From positions 1 to 53,737 of the forward strand of contig JBAZQZ010000007.1 of NCBI GenBank assembly GCA_041663205.1: 53,737 nucleotides of DNA. The letters run 5' to 3'. Positions 8,880-16,911 of this stretch are shown in pieces; the first letter of the stretch is position 1, and each line of letters opens with the position of its first letter. The position numbers were made by a program, and so were the translations under genes. Origin of the DNA: UM-FILTER-38-24 sp041663205. GTDB lineage: Bacteria; Patescibacteriota; Gracilibacteria; UBA1369; LOWO2-01-FULL-3. A model generated the notes under the pieces. The model saw nothing but the letters and a program-made list of their open reading frames with translations. It was not told where the DNA came from and made no database searches.

Positions 8880-9974
8880 TTAATTTAGAAAATCAAATCT
8901 TTTATCACACCATTTGGTCTTTGAGTAGACCTTCTTGCCGTCAAAATATATTTCCGCGTTCGCCCATTTGAAATTAAATATCAAATCCCAATGCACGCTC
9001 GAATCATTACCGTTCGGACACTCATCATAACACTTGCCCAGAGCCATGTGCAAACTTTTGCCCATTTTTTCGTCGAAAAGAATCTGACGCGTCCATGTTT
9101 TTATCTGATCGTTAAGCCCGAAAGCGAATTCCCCGAAATATCGCGAACCTTTGTCGGTATCAAGAATTTTATTTAGTGCGATTTTATGATCCGATTCCGC
9201 TTCAACAACTTTTCCGTCTTTCAAAGTCAATTTTACCCAATTAAAATCATGTGATTGATAATGAGTCGGCACATTATATTTGATAACTCCGTTTACGCTA
9301 TCTCGCACAGGCGAAGTGAAAATTTCCCCGTCCGGCAAATTGCATTTTCCGCAACAAGTTATCCATTTTTGTCCTGCGACCGAAACTTCCAAATCGGTTT
9401 CTTCTCCGACAATCCGCACTTTTTTAACTTTGCTTACAAGTTCAATAAATTTTTTCTGTAGTTTCTCTTCTTTTTTCCAATCCAGTAAACAACTGTCCAA
9501 AATAAAATCCTCCCACTCTTCTAGGCTTCTGTTCGCCATTAACGCGGAAGCATTGTTTGGATAGGCAAGCAGACACCATCTTTTTTTATGCAAAATATCG
9601 CTCAAAGGTTTTTTCGCTTCCTGGCTCATGTAAAGCTTATCGAAATCAACTTCCTTGAGTTCGTAAGGATTTTCATCGGCAAGAATTTGCACCATCGCGT
9701 CATAACTGTCTGCAACTTGCTTGTCCAAATCACTCAAATGCTTGAGCTGATTTTCATCAGCGTGTTTGAAAAATATTTTGCTAAGTTCGTCATTTGAAAA
9801 ACGAACATCAATTGCAATCGCCCCGACTTTCACACACTCCTCATAAATTTCTTTTAGCAGGGGATAGCTCTCAAACCCATATCCTCTCAGCAAAATTTTC
9901 TCCCCTTTTTTCAGACCAATCGAATAATTCACAACGATCTCTGCAAGCTTTTTGAGTTTATATTTGTCAATCAT
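8880..9974 (-). CDS. aminopeptidase, M29 (thermophilic aminopeptidase T) family
   Basis: 364 residues from ATG 9974 (MIDKYKLKKLAEIVVNYSIG); a longer frame adding five residues from 9989 is possible. The N-terminal pattern LKKGEKILLRGYGFESYPLL and the C-terminal segment around HMALGKCYDECPNGNDSSVH with WDLIF are typical of M29 metallopeptidases, which use two metal ions bound by Glu and His. It is predicted to be a cytoplasmic peptidase releasing N-terminal residues. The start is 8 bp from the stop of the recombinase frame, which runs in the same direction through tRNA-Phe, so integration may have placed this gene under new upstream transcription. Confidence 0.88.
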   Translation of the reverse strand: MIDKYKLKKLAEIVVNYSIGLKKGEKILLRGYGFESYPLLKEIYEECVKVGAIAIDVRFSNDELSKIFFKHADENQLKHLSDLDKQVADSYDAMVQILADENPYELKEVDFDKLYMSQEAKKPLSDILHKKRWCLLAYPNNASALMANRSLEEWEDFILDSCLLDWKKEEKLQKKFIELVSKVKKVRIVGEETDLEVSVAGQKWITCCGKCNLPDGEIFTSPVRDSVNGVIKYNVPTHYQSHDFNWVKLTLKDGKVVEAESDHKIALNKILDTDKGSRYFGEFAFGLNDQIKTWTRQILFDEKMGKSLHMALGKCYDECPNGNDSSVHWDLIFNFKWANAEIYFDGKKVYSKTKWCDKRFDFLN

Positions 9975-9981
9975 GCGAGCA

Positions 9982-11682
9982 TTATACAAAAAAAGATTGA
10001 TTTATCAAAGCCATACCCTTAGAATCTCCCTGTAAAACTTTCAAGCCGGAGTAGCTCATTGGTAGAGCAGTGGATTGAAAATCCATGTGTAGGCAGTCCG
10101 ATTCTGCCCTTCGGCACCACAATTTAGCAATTTGGGTTTTAGGGCTTTCTAATGCCTCTAAAGTTGGTGAGAACGCTATATTAAGCGCTTTCATTTTTTT
10201 CATACCATTTTTGATAGTCATTAACGATTTATCCAATTCCAAAGTCAGATTCTGATCCTTTAGTAAAAAGTTCTGACCTAAATTTTGAAGAATTACTCTT
10301 TTGTCATCAATACTGCCATGGTCAAATCGATACTTGGCGTAAGCAGCAAATTGAAAAGTTTTCTCTGTAAGCTCAATTTGATTGTTTATTCTATCTTCAC
10401 AAGCCCTGATTCTAGCCTCAATGTCCGTCTTTTCTTTTATTAAACTAATTTTTTGGCTCTTATACTCGTCATCTGAAAGAATCTCCTTGTCAGAATTAGC
10501 AGGGGAGATAAAGAGGTTTAATAAATTCTCAATTCTTTTTGTGCAATTGTTATAAGCTTGTTGCAGGGAAGATTGAATTTTGCCTCTATCGTCATTTTCT
10601 GTTTCGTTAAACTTACTCAAGTACTTTATAGTAACCGTTGTTAAGTTCTCAGGGACGGTAATGTCATCCAAAAGCTTTACAACCTGTTGCTCTAGCTCTT
10701 TCTGAGAAATAGACAGTTCGTGGCATTCGTTATTTTCCGAACGGTGAGTACAACGATAATAAGAATACAGTTTTGCCTCCTTCTTTTTTTTCAACGTCTT
10801 TAACTTTTGTTCGGCAGTAACAAAGCATCCACAATATCCACATTTTATAAGCCCAGTGAAGGGGAAACGATGTTTTTGAGGGCGTGGTTTCCCTTTTCTA
10901 CCAAGAATCAACTGGACTCTATCAAATTCTTCCTTGATTATCAGGGGTTGATGTTTGCCCTTATGCCATTCCTTATCCCATTCAAATTCGCCATAATAGA
11001 AAGGATTCGTAAAAATCTTATAAAGAGTGCACAAAGCAAAAGACCGCCCATGCAAGGGGACAAAATGCCACTCATCTCTTGCAATATTCCAAATATCTTT
11101 AACGCTGTACCTGCTTGATATCAACATGTCCCACATCTTTCTCGTTAAATCAAAGCGATCTGGATCAACTAAAATCTGTCTTTCTCCCTTTAACCCATGA
11201 GGATCATTCATATAACCTATTGGAGCAATATTAGGTCTCCAACCATTCCTGCATTTTTTAAGCATACCTCTTTTAACATCTTTACTCAGCTTATCCGACG
11301 AGTACTTCGATTGAGACAAGGCAAACTGAAGCATCATTTTACCTTCCGGCGAATTATCAAAATGAAAAGTGCAGAATTTAAGATCCTTCAGAACGCCAGT
11401 ATCTAAAAAATGAATGACCATAGCCGCATCCAAAGAATTTCTGGCTAAACGACTAGGGTCGTAACAGATTATGCCTTGAGCTTCCCCTTTTTTGATTCGA
11501 TCCAACATATCAGCAAAAATTGGTCTTTCATAGGGATGGAAAGCACTCTTAGATTCTGGTGGTAATTCTATTGTTTCGAGATCAGAAAACTGCCTAACAA
11601 TTTCATCATTTTGAGATTCTATGGATAAGATTTGGCGACTCTTTTCTTCAGTTGATTTGCGTCGATATTGAAAATATTTCAT
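9982..11682 (-). CDS. large serine recombinase (integrase) of the integrated element
   Basis: 566 residues. The N-terminal resolvase domain has the nucleophile Ser10 with Arg8 (YRRKSTEEKSRQ). A recombinase domain (IAPIGYMNDPHG onward) follows, then a zinc ribbon with Cys pairs in LIKCGYCGCFV and YRCTHRSENNEC, then a coiled coil at about 375-450. Residues 522-546 are encoded exactly by the antisense strand of tRNA-Phe (codon 522 starts at 10119) and the last 20 by chromosome beyond it. The native C-terminus therefore cannot include this tail when the element is excised. The position next to the tRNA 3' end is classical for an integrase. Function: site-specific integration and excision. Confidence 0.93.
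   Translation of the reverse strand: MKYFQYRRKSTEEKSRQILSIESQNDEIVRQFSDLETIELPPESKSAFHPYERPIFADMLDRIKKGEAQGIICYDPSRLARNSLDAAMVIHFLDTGVLKDLKFCTFHFDNSPEGKMMLQFALSQSKYSSDKLSKDVKRGMLKKCRNGWRPNIAPIGYMNDPHGLKGERQILVDPDRFDLTRKMWDMLISSRYSVKDIWNIARDEWHFVPLHGRSFALCTLYKIFTNPFYYGEFEWDKEWHKGKHQPLIIKEEFDRVQLILGRKGKPRPQKHRFPFTGLIKCGYCGCFVTAEQKLKTLKKKKEAKLYSYYRCTHRSENNECHELSISQKELEQQVVKLLDDITVPENLTTVTIKYLSKFNETENDDRGKIQSSLQQAYNNCTKRIENLLNLFISPANSDKEILSDDEYKSQKISLIKEKTDIEARIRACEDRINNQIELTEKTFQFAAYAKYRFDHGSIDDKRVILQNLGQNFLLKDQNLTLELDKSLMTIKNGMKKMKALNIAFSPTLEALESPKTQIAKLWCRRAESDCLHMDFQSTALPMSYSGLKVLQGDSKGMALINQSFFV
10045..10119 (+). tRNA. tRNA-Phe (anticodon GAA), integration target
   Basis: A complete 75-nt cloverleaf. 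Acceptor GCCGGAG pairs with CTTCGGC (one G-T). The anticodon stem TGGAT/ATCCA closes the loop TGAAAAT, giving GAA. The T arm is GGCAG-TCCGATT-CTGCC and CCA is encoded at 10117-10119. The recombinase frame lies antisense over its full length and the element begins right after the CCA, so this is the likely attachment gene. Confidence 0.95.
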
Positions 11683-11822
11683 ACGATTTTAAAATTTAAT
11701 TTATATGATTTTTTGTACCTCAAAGTGGAGCAACTGTGGCAGTCCAACTCAGTTTCACAAAGGATTCCTTATTGGCACAGTTGCCCCACTCAAGGCAACA
11801 ATCAATAATCCTTTGTATTTTT
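11683..11822 (-). repeat. interleaved inverted repeats in the recombinase leader
   Basis: Arm A (11724-11738) pairs with A' (11776-11790), 15 positions with one G-T. Arm B, ACAAAGGATT (11757-11766), pairs with B', AATCCTTTGT (11807-11816). The order is A-B-A'-B', a pseudoknot-like topology. A' also overlaps GTTGCC (11780-11785), which can pair with GGCAAC (11794-11799), so alternative folds compete. This may be an attachment-site arm, an operator or an RNA switch controlling the recombinase. Confidence 0.55.
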
Positions 11823-12407
11823 TTACTGAACTTTGGACTGCGACGACATTATACGATTTTTAAGATTTAAAGTAAATTGTTCATTTTTTTGTTCCACCAA
11901 AGGAACCAATGCCTCGATTTTGTCCTTATAGGAAAGATAGCGACAACACTTCTTAGTGAGCTTCCCCCTGTAGATGATCCTTTTCATCTCTTTCTGAAGC
12001 TCCTTCATTTTGGCTCCAAGATAGATCATTTTTCCTAATTTCACATACGGTTTATGGTTTGCCTGCCTCAATCGGTAGGTTAAGTCACAACAATGACGAC
12101 AACCAAAATAATTTGCACCAAATGGCAAATACAACCTTGCTACCCTTCTACCGCATAAAACACCATTTTTAATCAATGGACAAAGAAACCAGTACCTTAT
12201 TCCACCGTAGTTGCAAGGAGTGGTAACAAAATGCACTTTACAGGAACGATCCGTTCCAGAAATTGATATTGTTAAACTCATATTCTCTTTTCCATTTCCC
12301 CAAAAGGCATTACCAGCGAAATAGTCATTTTTTCTCAGCCAGAACGTATCGATGCTCAAACAATCTTCTACCATCGCCTTTTTGTTAATATAGTATCTTA
12401 CACCCAT
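11823..12407 (-). CDS. mobile-element protein with zinc-finger-like cysteine clusters
   Basis: 194 residues. The middle holds a pattern common in mobile-element hypothetical proteins: YWFLCP, then NGVLCGRRVARLYLP, then YFGCRHCCDLTYRLRQ. The cysteines at these sites (CP...C and CRHC) suggest a zinc ribbon; the basic C-terminal half is helical. I recognise the family as a recurrent uncharacterised protein but know no function. It lies 140 bp upstream of the recombinase and 29 bp downstream of the next gene, all on the minus strand. A nucleic-acid-binding role is inference from the Cys pairs and basic charge. Confidence 0.7.
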   Translation of the reverse strand: MGVRYYINKKAMVEDCLSIDTFWLRKNDYFAGNAFWGNGKENMSLTISISGTDRSCKVHFVTTPCNYGGIRYWFLCPLIKNGVLCGRRVARLYLPFGANYFGCRHCCDLTYRLRQANHKPYVKLGKMIYLGAKMKELQKEMKRIIYRGKLTKKCCRYLSYKDKIEALVPLVEQKNEQFTLNLKNRIMSSQSKVQ

Positions 12408-12436
12408 AAAAATATATTTTTACAAAACGAACCCAT

Positions 12437-13003
12437 CTACTCATCTTTATCCGTATTTATGTCAAGAACAGCAGGTAGGGACACTTCTTTACCTTTTCTT
12501 ATAGCTTGTAATCGTTGCAGTTCATGTAAAGCTTTATAGAAGCTACGTTCTATGCTTGTAAGATAACGAGTACATCTTTCGAGCGAATTATCATTTGCCA
12601 CATCCACCATAAAAGCCTTACCAACACTACGCACTTTTTTTATTGGCATTGCCAGCAGAACATCACTAGGGTCATAGATTTCATATTCAATGCTTTCATC
12701 AATCAATTCGGCCTCGATCTTATGAGCTCTCTTGAGCCTCCATACAGCACTGACAATTGTTTCTACTAAAATAGACTCCGTTTCTGTTTCTGGGTTTAAG
12801 CTCTCACGCAAACATTGGTTTAATTCTTCCAGTTCTTTTGCATTTTCATTTTTGATGAGAGTATTTTTGCTAAAAAGCCCGTGCTTCGTAGCGTTATATT
12901 TACTTATTGCTTTCCCAGCTTCGGTTTTTACACCGCCTAATTTTGCATTTTCCTGATTTGCAGTAAGTTGTTTCTCGCTAATTGGGGTTGGTTCGATATC
13001 CAT
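12437..13003 (-). CDS. mobile-element hypothetical protein with KTEAGKAISKYNATKHGL motif
   Basis: 188 residues from ATG 13003; an upstream in-frame start at 13066 adds an unlikely Phe/Tyr-rich stretch. The N-terminus QLTANQENAKLGGVKTEAGK with SKYNATKHGLFS is a pattern shared by many phage and integrative-element proteins of unknown function (consensus like RxNAxKxGxxTxxGK...NAxKHGL). The rest is predicted alpha-helical, with a central region rich in acidic residues. It lies within the replication and integration block of the element. No catalytic motif is visible. A packaging or small-terminase-like role has been suggested for similar proteins, but I would not assign it. Confidence 0.7.
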   Translation of the reverse strand: MDIEPTPISEKQLTANQENAKLGGVKTEAGKAISKYNATKHGLFSKNTLIKNENAKELEELNQCLRESLNPETETESILVETIVSAVWRLKRAHKIEAELIDESIEYEIYDPSDVLLAMPIKKVRSVGKAFMVDVANDNSLERCTRYLTSIERSFYKALHELQRLQAIRKGKEVSLPAVLDINTDKDE

Positions 13004-13101
13004 AAAATAGAAATTTAAAAAATAAAAATTTTTTGACTTTGCCGAAATCATTAGAGATTCGAGCATTTATTTTGTAAGAGTTTATGGCATAAAAATATAA
13101 G

Positions 13102-14775
13102 TTAAGAAATTAAACCAGAAATACCGCCACTCTCGCCACCGCCATTATTTTGGTCAGGTAGCACAGGGACAGCATTGGACTGAGATGAGTCTTGAATAAG
13201 TTCTCCCCCAAAAAGTTGGGCGACATCTTCAGCAGTACCTACGGGAATATTTTGAAGTTGCTTCTGGATGGTGATAATTCTTTTCCCGCCACTTATTTTT
13301 TTGGATTCGAGAAGAATACCCTTTTCAGCAAGATTCGTTTTTACCTCATTTAAGCGCCTTGAAAGTGCACTAGCCGATTTTGGCCAGCCTGAACCCTTAG
13401 CATCAAGTTTTTCTTTTTCTGCAATTGTGTTCAGCTCTTCAAGCAAAAAGGATGAGCTCCCTTCCCATGTATTCTCAACCTCCATGAAAGACATTATAGC
13501 GGTCGCAACTGAATTTTCATTGATTGCTTCATCATTTTGATCGCCTATGTTGGTGTAGTAAGCATCAAGAAAATCTTTTTGAGGAGAACCTAATGCCTCA
13601 GCTATAGCACAACCCCAAATCGTAAAATCTACCATTCGAGGAACCTCACTTAACCGTATCGAATCTCGTATCTTCATAGCCCCAGAAAGTACATCAAAAA
13701 TCCCTGCCAAAATTATTGGCTTCATCTTTTCAAATTTATCCCAAATCTCTTTTTCTCCCTTCCTTTTATCTTTTGTGATGCGTTCCAGTTTTAAAAGAAT
13801 TGCTCTATCTAAAAGGTCAGGTTTTTTAGCGGCAATATTTATACCGTTAAGCCCAATACAACGAATAAAGTTGTAAATTACGTCCTCATCATTTGAATAG
13901 AGCTCTCTTTTTGAAAAACCCTCGCCTGTGACCGCACGACATAGCACATCCGAGACCCAATCCGGCATATAAGAAATGTTATCAAAAAAAGCGAAATAGT
14001 GATGTGAAAGTTGTTGTACAAGCTCTTTCTCGTCAGTTGGCAACGAAAGAACTTCCACTGAAGAAGGATCAACCAGAGAACGTAGTTTTCGTGCAAGTGT
14101 GGTTTTTGACGCCCCCTGTGCTCCATATAAAATGGGAATGGGATGCGGTATGCTCGGAACAAAACAAGCTATGAGATAAACCATAATCAATAATCCTTGC
14201 TCTTTTTTTGCCAAGTTAACAAAAGGAAGCAAGGCCTTTGCATCACCATCACCTTTTGCTGGGATTACCTGCTGTCGTTGATGTGCGTGTGGTCTAAATA
14301 TTATAGGTGGATGATCTACAATTTCCCAGCCTAGGGAATCTATCTTTATTGCCTGCCACTTTTCATTGGAAAGGTCGTACCAAATAGTATTATCTCTGGG
14401 AGCAATTCTAGTTTCCAAAGTAATTTTTTCTCCCTCAAAATATGCTTTGCTCTCAAGGATATTAAGAGCAGAGGACATTGCGGTTGAACTTGCCGCTTTA
14501 CGATGGATTTTCCAAAATAAACCACACAGCCAACGCTTAAAATGCTTACCGTTTAATTTACGAGTTTCCCAATGATCTTTAACTCGGACGCTAGCATACG
14601 GCTCATCGAATTGATCACGAAAAAGAATACAATTGTCGTCCGTAACAAGTTCGACCAGTTTATCCGCTTGAGATTTTCTCGGCTTAGAAGGGGAGAGTAA
14701 GCCAACTTCCGCATCTTGTCCTTCCATGATTTGAAGAAGCTTTGCTTCCAATTTATTTTCATTTTCATTGCTCAT
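13102..14775 (-). CDS. SF3/D5-like replicative ATPase (helicase) of the element
   Basis: 557 residues. A Walker A motif, GAQGASKT (residues 218-225), is followed by a hydrophobic strand ending in Asp (HYFAFFDNISYM, about 260-271) as Walker B. Between and after them lie segments typical of phage and plasmid helicase-like ATPases that accompany CHC2 primases (CIGLNGINIAAKKPDLLDRA). The N-terminal ~170 residues resemble the linker region of such proteins; the C-terminal ~130 contain a winged-helix-like part (WPKSASALSRRLNEVK) and a Gly/Asn/Ser-rich tail. Predicted role: unwinding DNA for element replication with the primase encoded 4 bp upstream. Confidence 0.8.
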   Translation of the reverse strand: MSNENENKLEAKLLQIMEGQDAEVGLLSPSKPRKSQADKLVELVTDDNCILFRDQFDEPYASVRVKDHWETRKLNGKHFKRWLCGLFWKIHRKAASSTAMSSALNILESKAYFEGEKITLETRIAPRDNTIWYDLSNEKWQAIKIDSLGWEIVDHPPIIFRPHAHQRQQVIPAKGDGDAKALLPFVNLAKKEQGLLIMVYLIACFVPSIPHPIPILYGAQGASKTTLARKLRSLVDPSSVEVLSLPTDEKELVQQLSHHYFAFFDNISYMPDWVSDVLCRAVTGEGFSKRELYSNDEDVIYNFIRCIGLNGINIAAKKPDLLDRAILLKLERITKDKRKGEKEIWDKFEKMKPIILAGIFDVLSGAMKIRDSIRLSEVPRMVDFTIWGCAIAEALGSPQKDFLDAYYTNIGDQNDEAINENSVATAIMSFMEVENTWEGSSSFLLEELNTIAEKEKLDAKGSGWPKSASALSRRLNEVKTNLAEKGILLESKKISGGKRIITIQKQLQNIPVGTAEDVAQLFGGELIQDSSQSNAVPVLPDQNNGGGESGGISGLIS

Positions 14776-14779
14776 ATTT

Positions 14780-15274
14780 TTATTTATGGATTAAAAAATA
14801 AATAGTATCTTTAAAGTTCTTGTTAAAAAATTTCTGGACGAACGTAATGACATCGCCAGTGGCATGGCAACCAAAACAATAAAAACGATTTGAATCCGAA
14901 TACAGAAAAAAAGAAGGGGTTTTATCTTTATGGAAAGGACATTGGCAGAAATAATTTTTACCGCTTTTTTTTAATCCACTAATGCTGTGTTGAGCAATTT
15001 CAATAATGGATACATTCCGAGCATTTTCAATATCTTCGGGGCTATAACCTCTGCTCTTTTTTTGCAATTTTGGATGCTTTCTAACGAGAAGTCGTTTATA
15101 AAAAGAAATACTATTTTCTTTCGCAATTAGATCTTGAACGATCGTACACTTGATATATTCACGGAGAAATAAGGCTGTCATCTCATTCATGTTTGGTAGT
15201 TGTGACATCCTTTGTTGTATCTCATTTCTTAATCCATTACATTCCCCTCGAAGTTCCATGATTTTTTCCGGCAA
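14780..15274 (-). CDS. CHC2 zinc-finger primase protein (downstream part of a TAG-interrupted frame)
   Basis: 164 residues if read from TTG 15274. The C-terminal 60 residues form a DnaG-type zinc finger: CQCPFHKDKTPSFF followed by FYCFGCHATGDVITFVQKFF. No TOPRIM catalytic domain follows, so it may recognise primer sites for a separate polymerase or work with the downstream ATPase. The frame continues upstream without a good start until a TAG at 15332-15334. Beyond that it remains open to ATG 15415 and encodes a similar acidic peptide. Thus either the gene carries a nonsense mutation, or TAG is read through, or translation restarts at TTG. Confidence 0.75.
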   Translation of the reverse strand: MPEKIMELRGECNGLRNEIQQRMSQLPNMNEMTALFLREYIKCTIVQDLIAKENSISFYKRLLVRKHPKLQKKSRGYSPEDIENARNVSIIEIAQHSISGLKKSGKNYFCQCPFHKDKTPSFFLYSDSNRFYCFGCHATGDVITFVQKFFNKNFKDTIYFLIHK

Positions 15275-15331
15275 GACATCATCGATGGCATCTGGAAAAA
15301 ATTCTATGAGTTCCTCATCGGTGAATTTTGG

Positions 15332-15415
15332 CTACGATGCGCGCCATTGATCCTCCATTTCAAGGAAATATTCCAATTCCGCTTCATCCTGTATTTCATC
15401 CATTTTCATTTCCAT
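15332..15415 (-). other. upstream reading frame joined in phase to the primase gene by a TAG
   Basis: ATG 15415 begins MEMKMDEIQDEAELEYFLEM and ends at TAG 15334-15332. After the TAG the same frame continues PKFTDEELIEFFPDAIDDVL into the primase. ATG 15415 overlaps the end of the preceding gene by 20 bp, as expected of a translationally coupled true start. The two acidic stretches look like one protein N-terminus cut by an amber codon. Confidence 0.6.
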
Positions 15416-15560
15416 TTTTCGGGATAGGTTTATAAATTACTGAAAAAAGTGTGATAAGACGTAAACCAAGCTGCTCAGCCTCCTCTTTACTTACTTCAAG
15501 ACCAAAATCCTTTCGGTATGCGTCTTGAAATTCCTGAATTGCTTCTGGGGTAAGTTTCAT
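15396..15560 (-). CDS. small element protein (MKLTPEAIQEFQDAYRKDFG family)
   Basis: 54 residues from ATG 15560; an adjacent ATG at 15563 is equally possible, and a longer frame to 15644 overlaps the preceding gene without support. The sequence MKLTPEAIQEFQDAYRKDFG, EVSKEEAEQLGLRLITLFSV and IYKPIPKN resembles short helical proteins seen repeatedly in integrated elements of candidate-phyla bacteria. No function is known. It overlaps the TAG-interrupted primase frame by 20 bp and abuts the DUF5659-like gene, indicating one operon. Confidence 0.7.
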   Translation of the reverse strand: MKLTPEAIQEFQDAYRKDFGLEVSKEEAEQLGLRLITLFSVIYKPIPKNGNENG

Positions 15561-15802
15561 CATGAGGCACTGTAGATACGGGATTTTAATAACTTGTGGT
15601 TGAGAAGTAGCGCCTTTGGCTCTAATCGAAGTTCTCCACGCCAAAAGGCCTGAATGGTCTCATCTAGTTTTTTATTGCCTCTAAAACAAAACTGATAGCG
15701 TTCTGAGCTAGTGCGATCAATGTCTTCTAGCTGAAATCCCAAAGTTGAGAGTGTGACAGCTAATTGAAAGTCACTTATCTTCATATAATTTTGCATTTCC
15801 AT
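15560..15802 (-). CDS. DUF5659-like protein
   Basis: 80 residues. The order ISDFQLAVTLSTLGFQLEDI, a central RYQFCFRGNKKLDETIQAFW and the C-terminal LEPKALLLNHKLLKSRIYS matches the DUF5659 pattern: an N-terminal helix with 'sDlyLAa.L...G', a beta hairpin, then a helix ending in LKsxIY. Such proteins are small, frequent in mobile elements next to primase genes, and uncharacterised. The stop abuts the start of the next small gene, so translation is probably coupled. The 153 bp upstream hold no gene. Confidence 0.65.
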   Translation of the reverse strand: MEMQNYMKISDFQLAVTLSTLGFQLEDIDRTSSERYQFCFRGNKKLDETIQAFWRGELRLEPKALLLNHKLLKSRIYSAS

Positions 15803-15955
15803 AAAATCAACATTAAAAACACATTCATTTTGAATGAGTCATCTTGCATAAACCTTGCAATTCTTTGTAAGGTACGACTAAAGAACCAAAGTGTGTATTT
15901 TGGCTTTAATAAGACGGAATTAAAGAAATCCCACTGAGGTTTTTGAAATGCAAGG

Positions 15956-16705
15956 TTAGGTCTTTTTTTGCAAGGTTTGCTCCGGTAAAAGTTTGTAGCC
16001 GACCCCTATCTCGGTCTTAATTTGCACATGTAGATATTTTTTGAGTCTAGATATTGATGAATTTAATTCATCATCTGTTCCCTCTGCATAATCATAACTT
16101 GTTCCCTTAAGAACTCTCGAAAGATCAATTCGTTTGACAATATCCCCTTGGCCGACAACGAGAGAACATAAGACTTGCCAATCTCCTGATCGAACTTTTT
16201 TCTCTTTTTTATATATTTCCCTATTATTAAATTTTATACTTCTTATCTCATAGGGAACCTGCTCACTACAGAACACTTCTAGTCCAGCAAATGAATAAGT
16301 TGATAGACCTTCAACTCCGTCACTAAAAGTTGAAGGAGCACCTTCTGTATCATTACCTTTCTTAAACTGTTTCTTAAGATTATAGAGATATTCTAAATAA
16401 CTATTTACATTGTTCGGAACTTTTTCAAAACCCTCCTTAGTAACTCCATCAAAAACTTCTAGCTTTGGAAAAATTTTTTTCTCCCACCATTCCAGTAAAT
16501 CAATGTTTTTTTTGTTAGGATCCTTCCAGTTTTCTCCAAAAAGTCTCGCATTTAGTTCTCCATCCTCATCACATATGATTTCTTGATTTAAGTAATTTTC
16601 ATATGCACTTGGACTCTCCATGATTTCTCTTCGGGCATGTGCTGACTCAACACACTCATCAATAACTATAATGGCGAATTCTTCATTTTTAATATTCATG
16701 TTCAT
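15956..16705 (-). CDS. hypothetical protein with C-terminal OmpR-type winged-helix region
   Basis: 249 residues. The N-terminal ~140 residues match nothing I recognise and are rich in acidic and aromatic residues (YENYLNQEIICDEDGELNAR). The C-terminus reads DDELNSSISRLKKYLHVQIK then TEIGVGYKLLPE, which closely follows the recognition helix and wing of OmpR/PhoB transcription regulators (ISRLRKKL...GVGYRL). No receiver domain with phosphorylatable Asp is evident. I infer a DNA-binding regulator of the element whose sensory half is novel. The gene is the first of the minus-strand block leading to the primase, ATPase and recombinase. Confidence 0.6.
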   Translation of the reverse strand: MNMNIKNEEFAIIVIDECVESAHARREIMESPSAYENYLNQEIICDEDGELNARLFGENWKDPNKKNIDLLEWWEKKIFPKLEVFDGVTKEGFEKVPNNVNSYLEYLYNLKKQFKKGNDTEGAPSTFSDGVEGLSTYSFAGLEVFCSEQVPYEIRSIKFNNREIYKKEKKVRSGDWQVLCSLVVGQGDIVKRIDLSRVLKGTSYDYAEGTDDELNSSISRLKKYLHVQIKTEIGVGYKLLPEQTLQKKT

Positions 16706-16808
16706 ATTCGTAACAAAGTACCTAATACAGAGGTAATTTTAAGCTTATTGTTTCGAGATAGTAAAGATTAAATAATTATTGCCAAGTAAAAATATTTAAA
16801 AGTACACC

Positions 16809-16880
16809 AAAAACACCGCCACAGTTACCCCATTGCATTTAAAGCGCATTGCTACGGCAGTGGCGTTTGTGGCGACATTT
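16809..16880 (-). repeat. imperfect hairpin and 12-bp word shared with 23392-23403
   Basis: This lies between the SLH gene and the winged-helix gene. CGCCAC near 16815 and GTGGCG near 16860 anchor an imperfect inverted repeat around ATTTAAAGC. The end carries GTGGCGACATTT (16869-16880), repeated identically at 23392-23403. The two copies bracket the cargo genes. Confidence 0.45.
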
Positions 16881-16911
16881 TTACCTTATTCTTCAGCGAC
16901 AATGACAATCG

